Assembly: GCF_017115085.1 (NCBI RefSeq)
Contig: NZ_JABXKJ010000245.1
Coordinates: 1 to 62,172, forward strand
Direction of reading: 5' to 3'
Origin: Nostoc sp. NMS7
GTDB lineage: Bacteria > Cyanobacteriota > Cyanobacteriia > Cyanobacteriales > Nostocaceae
DNA: 62,172 nt
Shown: positions 1-8,376 of the stretch, piece by piece
How the letters are laid out: each line of letters begins with the position of its first letter
Position numbering within the stretch: position 1 is the first letter of the stretch
Program-made: the position numbers and the translations under genes
The notes under the pieces: model-generated
Databases searched by the model: none
Told to the model about the DNA's origin: nothing
Seen by the model: the letters and a program-made list of their open reading frames with translations, nothing else

Positions 1-87
1 TTCATTGGTTTGAGGAGATGATGTCATGTTGACTATTTTAGGCTTTTTAGAGTTAGTGTAATTAAATATGTAAAGTTTTGTATTAGG

Positions 88-1395
88 ATTCAACATTTCT
101 GTAACGCCTTTAACCCTTTTGAACCCTTACCCGCAGGTGATCCAAAATATGTAGATTGTCAGGATGTGCGGGGAGATGCGGATATTTTGCAAGAGTTGGG
201 AAATCGGATGCAATTGGCAAATACAAATACTTGTCAATTGTATTCTGGTCATCGGGGTGCAGGGAAGTCTACAGAATTACTCAGGTTAAAGAAGTATTTA
301 GAAAATCGGAAATTTTATGTGGTCTATTTTGCGGCTGATGAAGAGGATATCGATTCTGAAGATGCCCAATATACAGATATTCTCCTCGCCTGTACCCGCC
401 GTTTGCTCAAAGATTTAAAAGGAATTGCTAGTCCTCGTCCGATACTCGACTGGTTGAAAGATCGTTGGGTAGATTTAAAAGATTTGGCGCTGACTCCCAT
501 AGAGTTTGAGAAGATGGCTATAGAAGTGCAGCTTGCTCAATTCGCCAAGTTGACCGCAAATTTAAGAGCTGTTCCTGAATTACGCCAGAAGATTCGCCAG
601 AAAATTGATCCTTACACCGTCACTTTAATTCAGGTGTTAAATGAGTTTCTGGTGGATGCAAAACATAACTTACCTCATGGCGACAATAAACTGGCGGTAA
701 TTGTCGATAATTTAGACCGGATGGTGTTAGTTAAAGACGGCGATGGCCGCACTAACTATGAGGAAGTCTTTTTAGACCGTAGCGAACAACTCCAAGCTTT
801 AGATTGCCATTTGATTTACACTGTCCCTATTTCAATGGTCTATTCTACCAGGGCAACTGACCTCAGAGATATCTACGGCGACCCCCAAATTTTGCCGATG
901 ATTATGGTAAACACTCTCCAGGGGGAAGTTTACCAGCCAGGACTCAAGAAAGTTAAGGAAGTAATTAACAAGCGAGTCCGGCAAATTGCACCCGAACTCT
1001 CACTAGAGAAAGAAATTTTTGATAGTCCCCAAACCTTAGACAGACTTTGTTTGATGAGTGGAGGTCATGTGAGGAATTTGCTATTGTTAACTCAAGATAC
1101 CATTGGACGCACTGAAGAATTACCTGTTTCAGAAAAGGCAGTGCGACGAGCAATTACTCAAGCTAGAGATACTTATCGCCGCGCTGTGGAAAATCATCAA
1201 TGGTGTCTGTTAGCGGAAGTGTCTTGTTCTAAGCGCATTATTAATGATGACTTGTATCGGAGTTTGATGTATAACCGTTGTCTTTTAGAATACCGCTATT
1301 TGGATGATGATGGAGAAATGCAGCGTTGGTATGATATTCATCCATTGATTCAAGGAATTCCAGAATTTAAAGAAGCCGTAGCGAAACTTTCATGA
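88..1395 (+). CDS. STAND/AAA-like P-loop NTPase (module 1, catalytic subunit)
   Basis: Predicted cytosolic P-loop NTPase of the large AAA/STAND-like class. Walker A GHRGAGKST sits about 28 residues after a GTG at 166, Walker B with the sensor-like strand LAVIVDNLDR is near residue 176 of that frame, and a conserved SGGHVRN motif is near residue 298, followed by a winged-helix-like tail. It aligns along its length with the gene at 15014-16345. The frame stays open upstream to position 22, and the translated stretch FNPFEPLPAGDPKYVD before the GTG resembles the N-terminus of its paralogue, so coding probably begins near an ATT at 82 or 88; no ATG, GTG or TTG exists there. The stop overlaps the next gene by 4 bp (ATGA), implying translational coupling. 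The substrate is unknown; a signalling or conflict role is inference. Confidence 0.82.
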   Translation: MQHFCNAFNPFEPLPAGDPKYVDCQDVRGDADILQELGNRMQLANTNTCQLYSGHRGAGKSTELLRLKKYLENRKFYVVYFAADEEDIDSEDAQYTDILLACTRRLLKDLKGIASPRPILDWLKDRWVDLKDLALTPIEFEKMAIEVQLAQFAKLTANLRAVPELRQKIRQKIDPYTVTLIQVLNEFLVDAKHNLPHGDNKLAVIVDNLDRMVLVKDGDGRTNYEEVFLDRSEQLQALDCHLIYTVPISMVYSTRATDLRDIYGDPQILPMIMVNTLQGEVYQPGLKKVKEVINKRVRQIAPELSLEKEIFDSPQTLDRLCLMSGGHVRNLLLLTQDTIGRTEELPVSEKAVRRAITQARDTYRRAVENHQWCLLAEVSCSKRIINDDLYRSLMYNRCLLEYRYLDDDGEMQRWYDIHPLIQGIPEFKEAVAKLS

Positions 1396-2783
1396 ACCCA
1401 AATTTAAGTGATTGGGATGATGATTTACCCCCAGAACCAGAAGAAGCTTATCAAGACTTGCTTCGCGCACTGAAGCGAAAATCAGGATTTGGTTTGTTTT
1501 TTGTACAATGTACACCTGGGGAAGCAGACAATTTGATTATCAAACTTCCCCAGGAGATTCCGCAGAAGAAGATTGCAGTTTTGCGCTTGGTTGAGGCGAT
1601 TGATAATTTATATCAGCCAGTGGCAGAGTTTATTAAAGACAAGCAAGTTGATATTTTATTGATTAAAGGTCTGGAATATACTTTATATAAATATGAAAAA
1701 AGAAATTTGGGGGAAATTACTGGAGGAAAATTTCAATTTAGCAGTTTAACTAATGTTCCGCATATTTTAAGCCACTTAAACCAACAGCGAGAACGCTTTA
1801 GAGATGATTTTCCAATTATCTTTGTTTTTCTCTTTCGTTCATTTTTGATAAACTATTTTATTAATCGCGCTCCAGATTTTTTTGATTGGCGTTCTGGAGT
1901 CTTTGAATTACTGACAACGCCAAAAGTAGTAGAACAAGAGTCAACTCGCCTGCTGTTGGAGGGAGATTATGAGGAATATTTGAAACTCACTCCTGAACAA
2001 AAAATTGAGAGAGTTATAGAAATTCAAGACTTGCTGATAGAAAAACATCAGCCAGAGAATCTTTATGCAAGTTTACTATTTGAACTGGGAAATTTACTGT
2101 TTGCTGCAAAGGAAGATGAAGGAGCAATCGCATCCTACGACCAAGCACTGAAATTGAAATCAGATGACCACCAAGCTTGGAACAATCGGGGCAATACGCT
2201 AGGCAAATTAGGACGGAATGAAGAAACGATCGCATCCTACGACCAAGCACTGAAAATTAAACCAGATGACCACGATGCTTGGTACAATCGGGGCAATGCG
2301 CTATTTAATTTAGGACGGAATGAAGAAACGATCGCATCCTACGACCAAGCACTGAAAATTAAACCAGATGACCACGATGCTTGGTACAATCGGGGCAATG
2401 CGCTATTTAATTTAGGACGGAATGAAGAAACGATCGCATCCTACGACCAAGCACTGAAAATTAAACCAGATGACCACGATGCTTGGTACAATCGGGGCAA
2501 TGCGCTATTTAATTTAGGACGGAATGAAGAAACGATCGCATCCTACGACCAAGCACTGAAAATTAAACCAGATGACCACGATGCTTGGTACAATCGGGGC
2601 ACTGCGCTAGGCAAATTAGGACGCTTTGAAGAAGCGATCGCATCCTACGACCAAGCACTGAAAATTAAACCAGATGACCACCAAGCTTGGAACAATAGGA
2701 AAATTACCGTCATAAAATTGAAATGGCAAAAATTAACTCAGGCTGTGACAGGATTTCTGCAACTGATTAGTTTTAAGCGTTGA
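1392..2783 (+). CDS. TPR protein with degenerate NTPase-like N-domain (module 1 partner)
   Basis: 463-residue protein. Residues 1 to about 190 form an alpha/beta domain (strand FGLFFVQC, later DFPIIFVFLF and RAPDFFDWRSGV) that matches the N-terminus of the giant protein at 16441 but has no Walker A. From about residue 240 to 440 there are TPR units of 34 residues, four of them nearly identical (core IASYDQALKIKPDDHDAW). TPRs normally bind peptides or partner proteins. The start ATG overlaps the stop of the upstream NTPase, so the two are probably made together and may form a complex (inference). The C-terminal tail after the TPRs is short and basic. I do not recognise a named family for the N-domain. 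Confidence 0.85.
   Translation: MNPNLSDWDDDLPPEPEEAYQDLLRALKRKSGFGLFFVQCTPGEADNLIIKLPQEIPQKKIAVLRLVEAIDNLYQPVAEFIKDKQVDILLIKGLEYTLYKYEKRNLGEITGGKFQFSSLTNVPHILSHLNQQRERFRDDFPIIFVFLFRSFLINYFINRAPDFFDWRSGVFELLTTPKVVEQESTRLLLEGDYEEYLKLTPEQKIERVIEIQDLLIEKHQPENLYASLLFELGNLLFAAKEDEGAIASYDQALKLKSDDHQAWNNRGNTLGKLGRNEETIASYDQALKIKPDDHDAWYNRGNALFNLGRNEETIASYDQALKIKPDDHDAWYNRGNALFNLGRNEETIASYDQALKIKPDDHDAWYNRGNALFNLGRNEETIASYDQALKIKPDDHDAWYNRGTALGKLGRFEEAIASYDQALKIKPDDHQAWNNRKITVIKLKWQKLTQAVTGFLQLISFKR
2211..2618 (+). repeat. Four 102-bp tandem units encoding TPRs
   Basis: Units start at 2211, 2313, 2415 and 2517 and are almost identical at DNA level; each encodes one 34-residue TPR. Diverged units flank them at about 2109-2210 and from 2619. 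The near identity, including synonymous positions, points to recent expansion or gene conversion inside the gene, and the copy number is probably unstable. Confidence 0.93.
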
Positions 2784-2892
2784 TTTAAGAGTGGCGATCG
2801 CATTACCATCTCACTTATAAAAATTTCAATTAAAAGCGATAGCTATGAATAACGAATTAGAAAGTTAACCTATCTTCAGGAACACAAATTAA

Positions 2893-3171
2893 ATGTCAGA
2901 AAACGCCCAAGAGCAAAAAAAGCTATCTCTCCAAGAAGTTGCTAGCCTATCTTTGGCAGAACGTTACAAAATACTAGAACCTTTTATCGCCGCCACAGCC
3001 GAAGATTTTTTGAACGACCCGGAATTAACAGAATTCTCGGTTTTAGATGGTGAAGATTGGGAAACTGAGAATGACAACATAATTCATGTGGAAAAACCCG
3101 AAAGCACCCGCAACCATGACGCTTTTTTGAACGGCTACGCACCAGAAGACGAAGGACTTTATGACGACTGA
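2893..3171 (+). CDS. Hypothetical acidic protein, 92 aa
   Basis: Short, strongly acidic soluble protein with a helical N-terminal part (LSLQEVASLSLAERYKILEPF) and an acidic tail rich in Asp and Glu. I do not recognise a defined family. It lies 30 bp upstream of a UPF0175-type gene on the same strand, so the two are probably co-transcribed. The composition and pairing recall small toxin-antitoxin partners, but no toxin fold is visible, so function is open. A possible weak ribosome binding site (CAGGAAC) precedes the ATG. Confidence 0.6.
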   Translation: MSENAQEQKKLSLQEVASLSLAERYKILEPFIAATAEDFLNDPELTEFSVLDGEDWETENDNIIHVEKPESTRNHDAFLNGYAPEDEGLYDD

Positions 3172-3201
3172 AAATTAAATGCGAGCATCCTGATAAAAAT
3201 C

Positions 3202-3453
3202 ATGTCACAACTTAAAATTGACTATCCAGAAACTTTACCAGATGCCTTACAGCAAACGCGAGAACAGTTTGAACAAGAAGCAAAAATGGCGATCGCAGTT
3301 AAACTATTTGAAATGAAACCTATTTCTTCTGGTTTAGCTGCACAATTAGCAGGTATAGATAGGGTAACTTTTTTACTTAATTTACACCGTTATGGTGTAG
3401 CGATGATTGATTTAACAGAAGAGGAACTTATATCTGATTTAGCCAATGCTTGA
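3202..3453 (+). CDS. UPF0175 family small protein
   Basis: 83-residue protein with the UPF0175 layout: an N-terminal strand (LKIDYPETLPDAL), a helix ending KMAIAVKLFEMKPISSGLAAQLAGID, then FLLNLHRYGVAMIDLTEEEL. Members of this family are small helix-turn-helix-like proteins often found beside PIN-type toxins and are regarded as antitoxin-like. Here the gene follows the 92-residue acidic protein and no PIN toxin gene is next to it, so it is either an orphan antitoxin or paired with the upstream gene. Family assignment is from recognised sequence pattern; the role is inferred. Confidence 0.75.
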   Translation: MSQLKIDYPETLPDALQQTREQFEQEAKMAIAVKLFEMKPISSGLAAQLAGIDRVTFLLNLHRYGVAMIDLTEEELISDLANA

Positions 3454-3460
3454 AAATAAT

Positions 3461-3645
3461 ATAGCGGTTCTCAGTTGAGTCAGGTATAAGAACCCCACCC
3501 CCAACCCCCTCCCCGCTCTTCGAGAGGGGGCTATGATGTACCTCATTTGATTAGCAAAAGCTATATATTTGAATCTTACTCCCATTCCCTTGTAGGGAAG
3601 GGGCTGGGGGTTAGGTCTCTATTGGACTCAACTAAGAACCGCCAT
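3461..3645. mobile_element. MITE-like element with 21-bp terminal inverted repeats
   Basis: A non-coding 185-bp segment begins with ATAGCGGTTCTCAGTTGAGTC-type sequence at 3461-3481 and ends at 3625-3645 with its reverse complement, with two mismatches. The interior is rich in C and G tracts (CCCCACCCCCAACCCC near 3494 and GGGGCTGGGGG near 3600) that can also pair. No transposase is present, so it would depend on a transposase supplied elsewhere. It lies between the UPF0175 gene and hflX. Confidence 0.65.
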
Positions 3646-3776
3646 AGCCTTAAATAAATACCCCCCGCGAACTAATTGACAACGCATCCCTCAAAGGAGA
3701 GAGATAGGAGCCTAAACCCTGTTGTAAAATAAATATATAAGGATTCGGGGGGCCATTTAACTGGTCATAAACGCCT

Positions 3777-5546
3777 ATAGAAACTATTTTTGGAAATCTC
3801 CAAGGTCTGAAGTCCAGCCAGCTGAAGCAACTACAGCGACTGTACCACCAGCGCATACCAGGCGATCGCATCACCACGCCTGACTTTTCTCAGCGTCTGG
3901 CAGCAATTAGCACAGAAGTCAATCAGCCTGTGTGCGCCTACATCAACCGTCGCGGACAAGTGATTCGCGTCGGCGTAGGCACACCGCGTCAAACGCAAAT
4001 ACCACCACTGGAATTGCCCCGTTACGGTGCAGAACGACTCAGTGGTATTCGTTGTATTGCCACACATCTGAAGCCAGAACCGCCCAATGAATCGGCACTT
4101 ACGGCTATGGCACTGCAACGCTTAGATGCTCTAGTTGTGCTAAACATTACCGGAACTGGATTTACACGACGGGGAGGCGGTGCGACTGGGTATGTCAAAG
4201 AAGCTTATCTAGCTCATCTGACACCCCAAGACTCTCGCACCCTGATTCCTAGTCCTGCTGCTGTCAAAGTAGAGGAAAGCCAATTCGGCTTCGCTCACTC
4301 TAAACAAATCCAATCCCCAAGTTGGAATATATCGCCACCTCTGGACTTGGATGATCTGGCAGATCAGGATTTAATAGACTTGGTAGAAAATCTGGAAGCG
4401 GAATTCCAGCGCGAATTTATTGCCCAGGAAGTAGATGCTGACCACGATCGCGTGCTAATTGTGGGACTGATGACCAGTGAGATAACTCCCCTACAATTCC
4501 AAGATACCTTAGTGGAATTGGCACGTTTAGTTGATACCGCAGGGGGAGATGTATTACAAACAATACAACAAAAGCGATCGCGCATTCATCCCCAAACCGT
4601 AGTTGGCGAAGGTAAGGTGCAAGAAATTGCCCTAACTGCCCAAACACTAGGAATCAATCTCGTCGTCTTTGACCGCGACCTCTCACCCTCCCAAGTCCGC
4701 AACTTAGAAATGCAAATTGGTATTCGGGTGGTTGACCGCACCGAAGTTATTTTGGATATCTTTGCCCAACGCGCTCAATCCCGTGCTGGTAAGTTGCAAG
4801 TAGAACTAGCACAGTTAGAATACATGCAACCGCGACTAGCTGGTAGAGGTCGCACAATGTCCCGATTGGGTGGTGGTATTGGGACTCGTGGCCCTGGTGA
4901 AACCAAACTGGAAACTGAACGCCGTGCCATTGGGCAGCGCATATCCCGACTGCAAAAAGAAGTGAACCAGTTGCAAGCCCATCGTTCGCGGTTACGGCAG
5001 CGACGGCAGCATCGGGAAGTTCCCTCAGTCGCTTTGGTTGGATATACCAACGCTGGCAAGTCCACTTTGCTGAATGCTCTCACGAATGCAGAAGTTTATA
5101 CAGCCGACCAGCTATTTGCCACTCTCGATCCCACCACGCGCCGTCTGGTGATTCCTCATGGTCAAACAGATGAACATCAGGAAATTCTGATCACAGATAC
5201 AGTAGGGTTTATACACGAACTGCCTGCATCATTAATGGATGCCTTCCGCGCCACCTTGGAGGAAGTCACAGAAGCCGATGCCCTACTACATTTGGTGGAT
5301 TTGTCTCACCCCGCTTGGTTGCGTCATATTCGCTCTGTTAGAGAAATCCTGGCGCAAATGCCAATAACTCCTGGTCCGGCGCTGGTTATTTTTAACAAGA
5401 TTGATCAAGCCGATAGTGAGACACTGGCTTTAGCTAGGGAAGAGTTTCCCTTAGCGGTGTTTATTTCTGCAAGTCAGCGCTTGGGATTAGAAACCCTACG
5501 TCAGCGCCTTGCCCAGCTAATTGAATACGCAGTTGACTGCGGGTAA
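3777..5546 (+). CDS. hflX: GTPase HflX (start codon irregular)
   Basis: Ribosome-associated GTPase of the HflX family, which acts on the 50S subunit, including ribosome rescue and splitting under stress in other bacteria. It shows the glycine-rich linker GGGIGTRGPGETKLE, G1 motif GYTNAGKST (residue 371 from the GTG at 3930), G3 DTVGFI and G4 NKID. The first usual start codon is GTG 3930, but the same frame upstream reads ETIFGNLQGLKSSQLKQLQR and continues into HflX-like sequence, with a stop only just before 3771. The expected initiator position is ATA at 3777, giving about 589 residues. So the start is an unusual codon, a lost ATG, or a sequence error. A MITE-like element lies about 130 bp upstream. 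Confidence 0.9.
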   Translation: METIFGNLQGLKSSQLKQLQRLYHQRIPGDRITTPDFSQRLAAISTEVNQPVCAYINRRGQVIRVGVGTPRQTQIPPLELPRYGAERLSGIRCIATHLKPEPPNESALTAMALQRLDALVVLNITGTGFTRRGGGATGYVKEAYLAHLTPQDSRTLIPSPAAVKVEESQFGFAHSKQIQSPSWNISPPLDLDDLADQDLIDLVENLEAEFQREFIAQEVDADHDRVLIVGLMTSEITPLQFQDTLVELARLVDTAGGDVLQTIQQKRSRIHPQTVVGEGKVQEIALTAQTLGINLVVFDRDLSPSQVRNLEMQIGIRVVDRTEVILDIFAQRAQSRAGKLQVELAQLEYMQPRLAGRGRTMSRLGGGIGTRGPGETKLETERRAIGQRISRLQKEVNQLQAHRSRLRQRRQHREVPSVALVGYTNAGKSTLLNALTNAEVYTADQLFATLDPTTRRLVIPHGQTDEHQEILITDTVGFIHELPASLMDAFRATLEEVTEADALLHLVDLSHPAWLRHIRSVREILAQMPITPGPALVIFNKIDQADSETLALAREEFPLAVFISASQRLGLETLRQRLAQLIEYAVDCG

Positions 5547-5607
5547 AACTTGAGTAGCGAGTTTAGTGTCAGCATCTTAATATTAGTGTCCTAAATTTTC
5601 AACTTTA

Positions 5608-5640
5608 GGGAAGGCAAAATCGCCTTCCCGTTTTGATTTC
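5608..5640 (+). terminator. Rho-independent terminator after hflX
   Basis: Stem GGGAAGGC (5608-5615) pairs with GCCTTCCC (5622-5629) around the loop AAAATC and is followed by GTTTTGATTT. It lies about 60 bp after the hflX stop. Confidence 0.8.
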
Positions 5641-6079
5641 ATCTTCATAAAATCTCATGGTATGTGTGGAGAACCATCACCTTTTATCGTGAAGTGAATT
5701 ACCAATCTTTCATCCAAATTGATTGATTAAGGAAAATTACTTAAAAATAGAAGCTTATTTAATCAGGGTGATTCTACATCATTGAAGCTCAAACAAGTTT
5801 TCTAAGTGTAAATACTGAAAATGCTTATTTGCTGTGGGTGCGCTGAGAGTTGCCAAGAAAAAGTCTCTAATCTTAGCTTAAATGAGAACTTGAGTACCAA
5901 CTGACAATTGAGTTAGGCATTATAAGCAATTCTCACAATCCTGTTTTTTAAGAAAATTGGTACAGACATAATACCTTAGTCAAGAGTCCAGACTTTATCT
6001 CTTGGCTAATTTTTTTTGATATTAAACCTAGTTAGCGGCTTCTGAGGATGAAGACAAACCAGGATAAGGCAGTTAGAGT
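5641..6079. other. Spacer upstream of first glutaredoxin, with an orphan terminator-like hairpin
   Basis: No convincing gene. At 5978-6016 a 9-bp stem (AGTCAAGAG with CTCTTGGCT, one G-U pair) is followed by AATTTTTTTTG, which has the form of an intrinsic terminator although no gene ends just before it. It may end a short untranslated RNA or the leader of the glutaredoxin transcript. Confidence 0.4.
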
Positions 6080-6425
6080 CAGTGGCAAAGTTCTAAAATT
6101 AAGAAGTATTAAATCAAGTTGAGGAAATTATGGCTGCAAAAGTAGAAATTTACACTTGGAGGACTTGCCCGTTTTGCATTCGTGCCAAAAGTTTGCTGAA
6201 GAACAAGGGAGTTGAATTTATCGAATACAGCATTGATGGAGATGAGGCAGCCAGAAATAAAATGGCTCAAAGGGCAAATGGACGGCGCTCTTTACCGCAA
6301 ATTTTTATCAATGATCATCATATAGGTGGTTGTGATGATATCCACGCTTTAGATAGTCAAGGTAAGCTGGATGAGCTATTAACTTCTAGCAATAGCGTGT
6401 AGGTTCAGAAAGTTTTGCGATCGCT
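6080..6425 (+). repeat. 346-bp direct repeat, copy 1 (carries glutaredoxin gene)
   Basis: Matches 8377-8722 with one visible mismatch (A at 6096, G at 8393). The repeat covers the glutaredoxin leader, the whole gene and its 3' flank, and stops one base after a HIP1 octamer (GCGATCGC, 6417-6424). Confidence 0.95.
6130..6402 (+). CDS. grxC: Glutaredoxin 3, copy 1
   Basis: 90-residue dithiol glutaredoxin. The thioredoxin-fold protein carries the active site CPFC after TWRT (residues 14-17), the TVP-equivalent SLPQIF near residue 54, and the glutathione-binding GGCDD near residue 67. It reduces disulfides and glutathionylated proteins using glutathione in the cytosol. Protein identical to the gene at 8427-8699, within a 346-bp duplicated segment. 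Start ATG is preceded by GAGGAAATT, a good ribosome binding site. Nearby gshB supplies glutathione, so the context is coherent. This copy is probably the extra one, since the other lies next to gshB. Confidence 0.96.
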   Translation: MAAKVEIYTWRTCPFCIRAKSLLKNKGVEFIEYSIDGDEAARNKMAQRANGRRSLPQIFINDHHIGGCDDIHALDSQGKLDELLTSSNSV

Positions 6426-7187
6426 GATATCAATACGGAGATATTAAGTACCTTAAATCACTGTTAAATGATAAATTGGCACTACAATTTATCTTCTTTA
6501 GATATCTAAGAAGACCTAATTTCAATAATTATAGGACGAGCCCATTGACAAGAAATACCAAATATGAATCAAGGTTAAAAACCATATCTTTCGTAAGGGC
6601 ACAGCAATGCTGTGCCCCTACAGCATGATCTATTTACGTAGTTTACCGCCGTAGGCATCGCAGGATAATTAAGAAAAGCCTGAAAACTTCCTCAAGATCG
6701 TTAATTCACATCACGATGCATTTGTACAGTGCGTAAGTCCTAAATTAGTAAAGCAAGATCATCTGACCAGCATGACTGCAAGAAGTCAAACTCTGTACTC
6801 TCTACTGCTGGACAAGTTTCAGCAGATGTTATCAAAATATATATTAAAGGCCCGGATCACGGATAATATTTAAAGCGAATAAATGAGCTAGCGCGTTGCA
6901 GAGGTTCCCGACGCTCGTAAGCGTAGCGTCTGACTCGCTCTTTGTGGCGCTATCCGTTGTAGCGACTGGCGTTCGCCGTTGGCACTTTCTCCACGCAATC
7001 AAGCCAAGTGCCTTCCTTGTGCTTCGGCGCTCTTTTTGTAAGTTAGAGGGGTAGTGATTACACCGTCTGTAATGAATTTTATTGCTTAGGATGGTTTTCG
7101 GTTAAATAAAATTGTATTTAAGATTACAGGCAATGAAGAACTAGATTTGTGGGGAATTAATTTCTCCCCTACAACCAAGGAGTAATA
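6426..7187. other. Repeat-rich spacer
   Basis: About 760 bp with no credible gene. It contains a near-perfect palindrome GGGCACAGCA-A-TGCTGTGCCC (6597-6617), a GC-rich dispersed-type segment at about 6890-7035 (blocks such as AGCGTAGCGTCTGACTCGCT and GGCGTTCGCCGTTGGC), and a GTGCGTAAGTCC motif near 6730 also seen in the spacer at 10.9-11.0 kb. Confidence 0.5.
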
Positions 7188-7709
7188 ATGGTTTTAAGTC
7201 AATATCAACGTGCTGTAGGCGTATTTACTCATCGTCGAGATGCAGAACAGGCACTACATGAGTTGCAAGATTCTGGCTTGGCGATGGAGAAAGTATCTGT
7301 AGTTGTACAGAATGCAGACCGCAATCATCAGATTGCCGATGAGCAAATAAAAGAGCGCACTGGTGATAAAGCTGACGAAGGTGCAACAGTCGGAGGGCTT
7401 TCAGGGGGCGCTGTTGGTGGGTTGACTGGTTTATTAGTCGGTCTTGGTACTTTAGCAATCCCTGGAGTTGGGCCAATAATGCTGGCTGGCGCAGCCGCAA
7501 CTGCTTTAGTTACAACACTTGTCGGGGCAAGTATTGGTGCTGCTACTGGGACTTTTGCTGGTGCATTAGTTGGTTGGGGAATATCGGAAGAGCAAGCTAG
7601 AGCATATAACGAGCGAGTAGAGCATGGACACTATTTTATAATCGTGGATTGTACATCTGTTGAAATTGCTAAAGTAGAAGCAATTCTACAGCGTTGGGGT
7701 ATTGAATAG
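7188..7709 (+). CDS. General stress protein-like, glycine-zipper domain
   Basis: 173 residues. The N-terminal part (RAVGVFTHRRDAEQALHEL) has the ferredoxin-like pattern of heat- and general-stress proteins (YflT/GS17M type). A central segment from about residue 68 to 140 is extremely rich in Gly, Ala and Thr (GGLSGGAVGGLTGLLVGLG), like glycine-zipper helices that pack in membranes. The C-terminal part (EQARAYNERVEHGHYFIIVD) is a second alpha/beta segment. Exact biochemical function is not known for this family. It is followed closely by a shorter relative, and both lie between two identical glutaredoxin genes, consistent with a stress role. Start ATG has AAGGAG seven bases upstream. Confidence 0.8.
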   Translation: MVLSQYQRAVGVFTHRRDAEQALHELQDSGLAMEKVSVVVQNADRNHQIADEQIKERTGDKADEGATVGGLSGGAVGGLTGLLVGLGTLAIPGVGPIMLAGAAATALVTTLVGASIGAATGTFAGALVGWGISEEQARAYNERVEHGHYFIIVDCTSVEIAKVEAILQRWGIE

Positions 7710-7805
7710 TTTGGTATTTACGAGCATTTCAACAGTGAGTATAGAACTACAAATTATCTGAGCACGACAACTTCTGCTACTGCTATTCCTAATAAAAGTG
7801 GGATT

Positions 7806-8150
7806 TTGCCTAAATATGTTATTGGTTACTTTAATCACATAGATAATGCTGAAGCGGCAATTAACGATATGTATGCCGCAGGTTTTGCAGTAAATCAGAT
7901 TTCCTTAATTTGCAAAGACTTTTCTCAAGTCAAAGGGTCAATAGGCGTTAATTTAAGTGAGCGCTTTGACGCTATGAGGCTAGGAATAGCAGATGAGTGG
8001 GCACGCTTTTACAACGAGCAAATTGATCAAGGCAATTACATACTCATCGTTAGTGGCACAGACAATGAGCTTGATCACGTTAGCTCTATTCTGGGCAATT
8101 ATGGGGTTCAAGAGTGTCAAATTTATGATCCAATGTTAATTCGTTCCTGA
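7806..8150 (+). CDS. General stress protein-like, short form lacking the glycine-rich core
   Basis: 114 residues starting at TTG 7806. The start KYVIGYFNHIDNAEAAINDM and the end EWARFYNEQIDQGNYILIVSG match the N- and C-terminal parts of the protein at 7188-7709, but the Gly/Ala-rich central segment is absent and replaced by a short linker. It is therefore a paralogue of the upstream gene without the putative membrane part, probably soluble. The spacing of 96 bp suggests one transcript. The TTG start is inferred from similarity to its neighbour; no ATG precedes it in frame. Confidence 0.7.
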   Translation: MPKYVIGYFNHIDNAEAAINDMYAAGFAVNQISLICKDFSQVKGSIGVNLSERFDAMRLGIADEWARFYNEQIDQGNYILIVSGTDNELDHVSSILGNYGVQECQIYDPMLIRS

Positions 8151-8376
8151 AAACGAGTACCGGAAAATTTAACAATTTTGTCAGAGCAAACCATAGAGGA
8201 TTTTGTGTCAGGAATTTATACTGTCCTGTCCGTCTGGACTTGGGTTTTAGTTTTGGCTTACGAGTATTGCAGGCTATTGTGTTAGCCTATTTCGGCAAAA
8301 GCTAGACTATCTCTATTTTTGGCGAAGGTATTGATCAAGTAGAGTAATTTATTAGCCAAGATAGAGCCGCTACAGG

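Noticed and set aside
2211..2618. Possible CRISPR or intergenic repeat
   Set aside because: The 102-bp units are in frame in a coding region and each encodes a TPR.
3930..5546. hflX starting at GTG 3930
   Set aside because: Would drop 51 residues of HflX-like sequence in the same frame; kept only as a fallback start.
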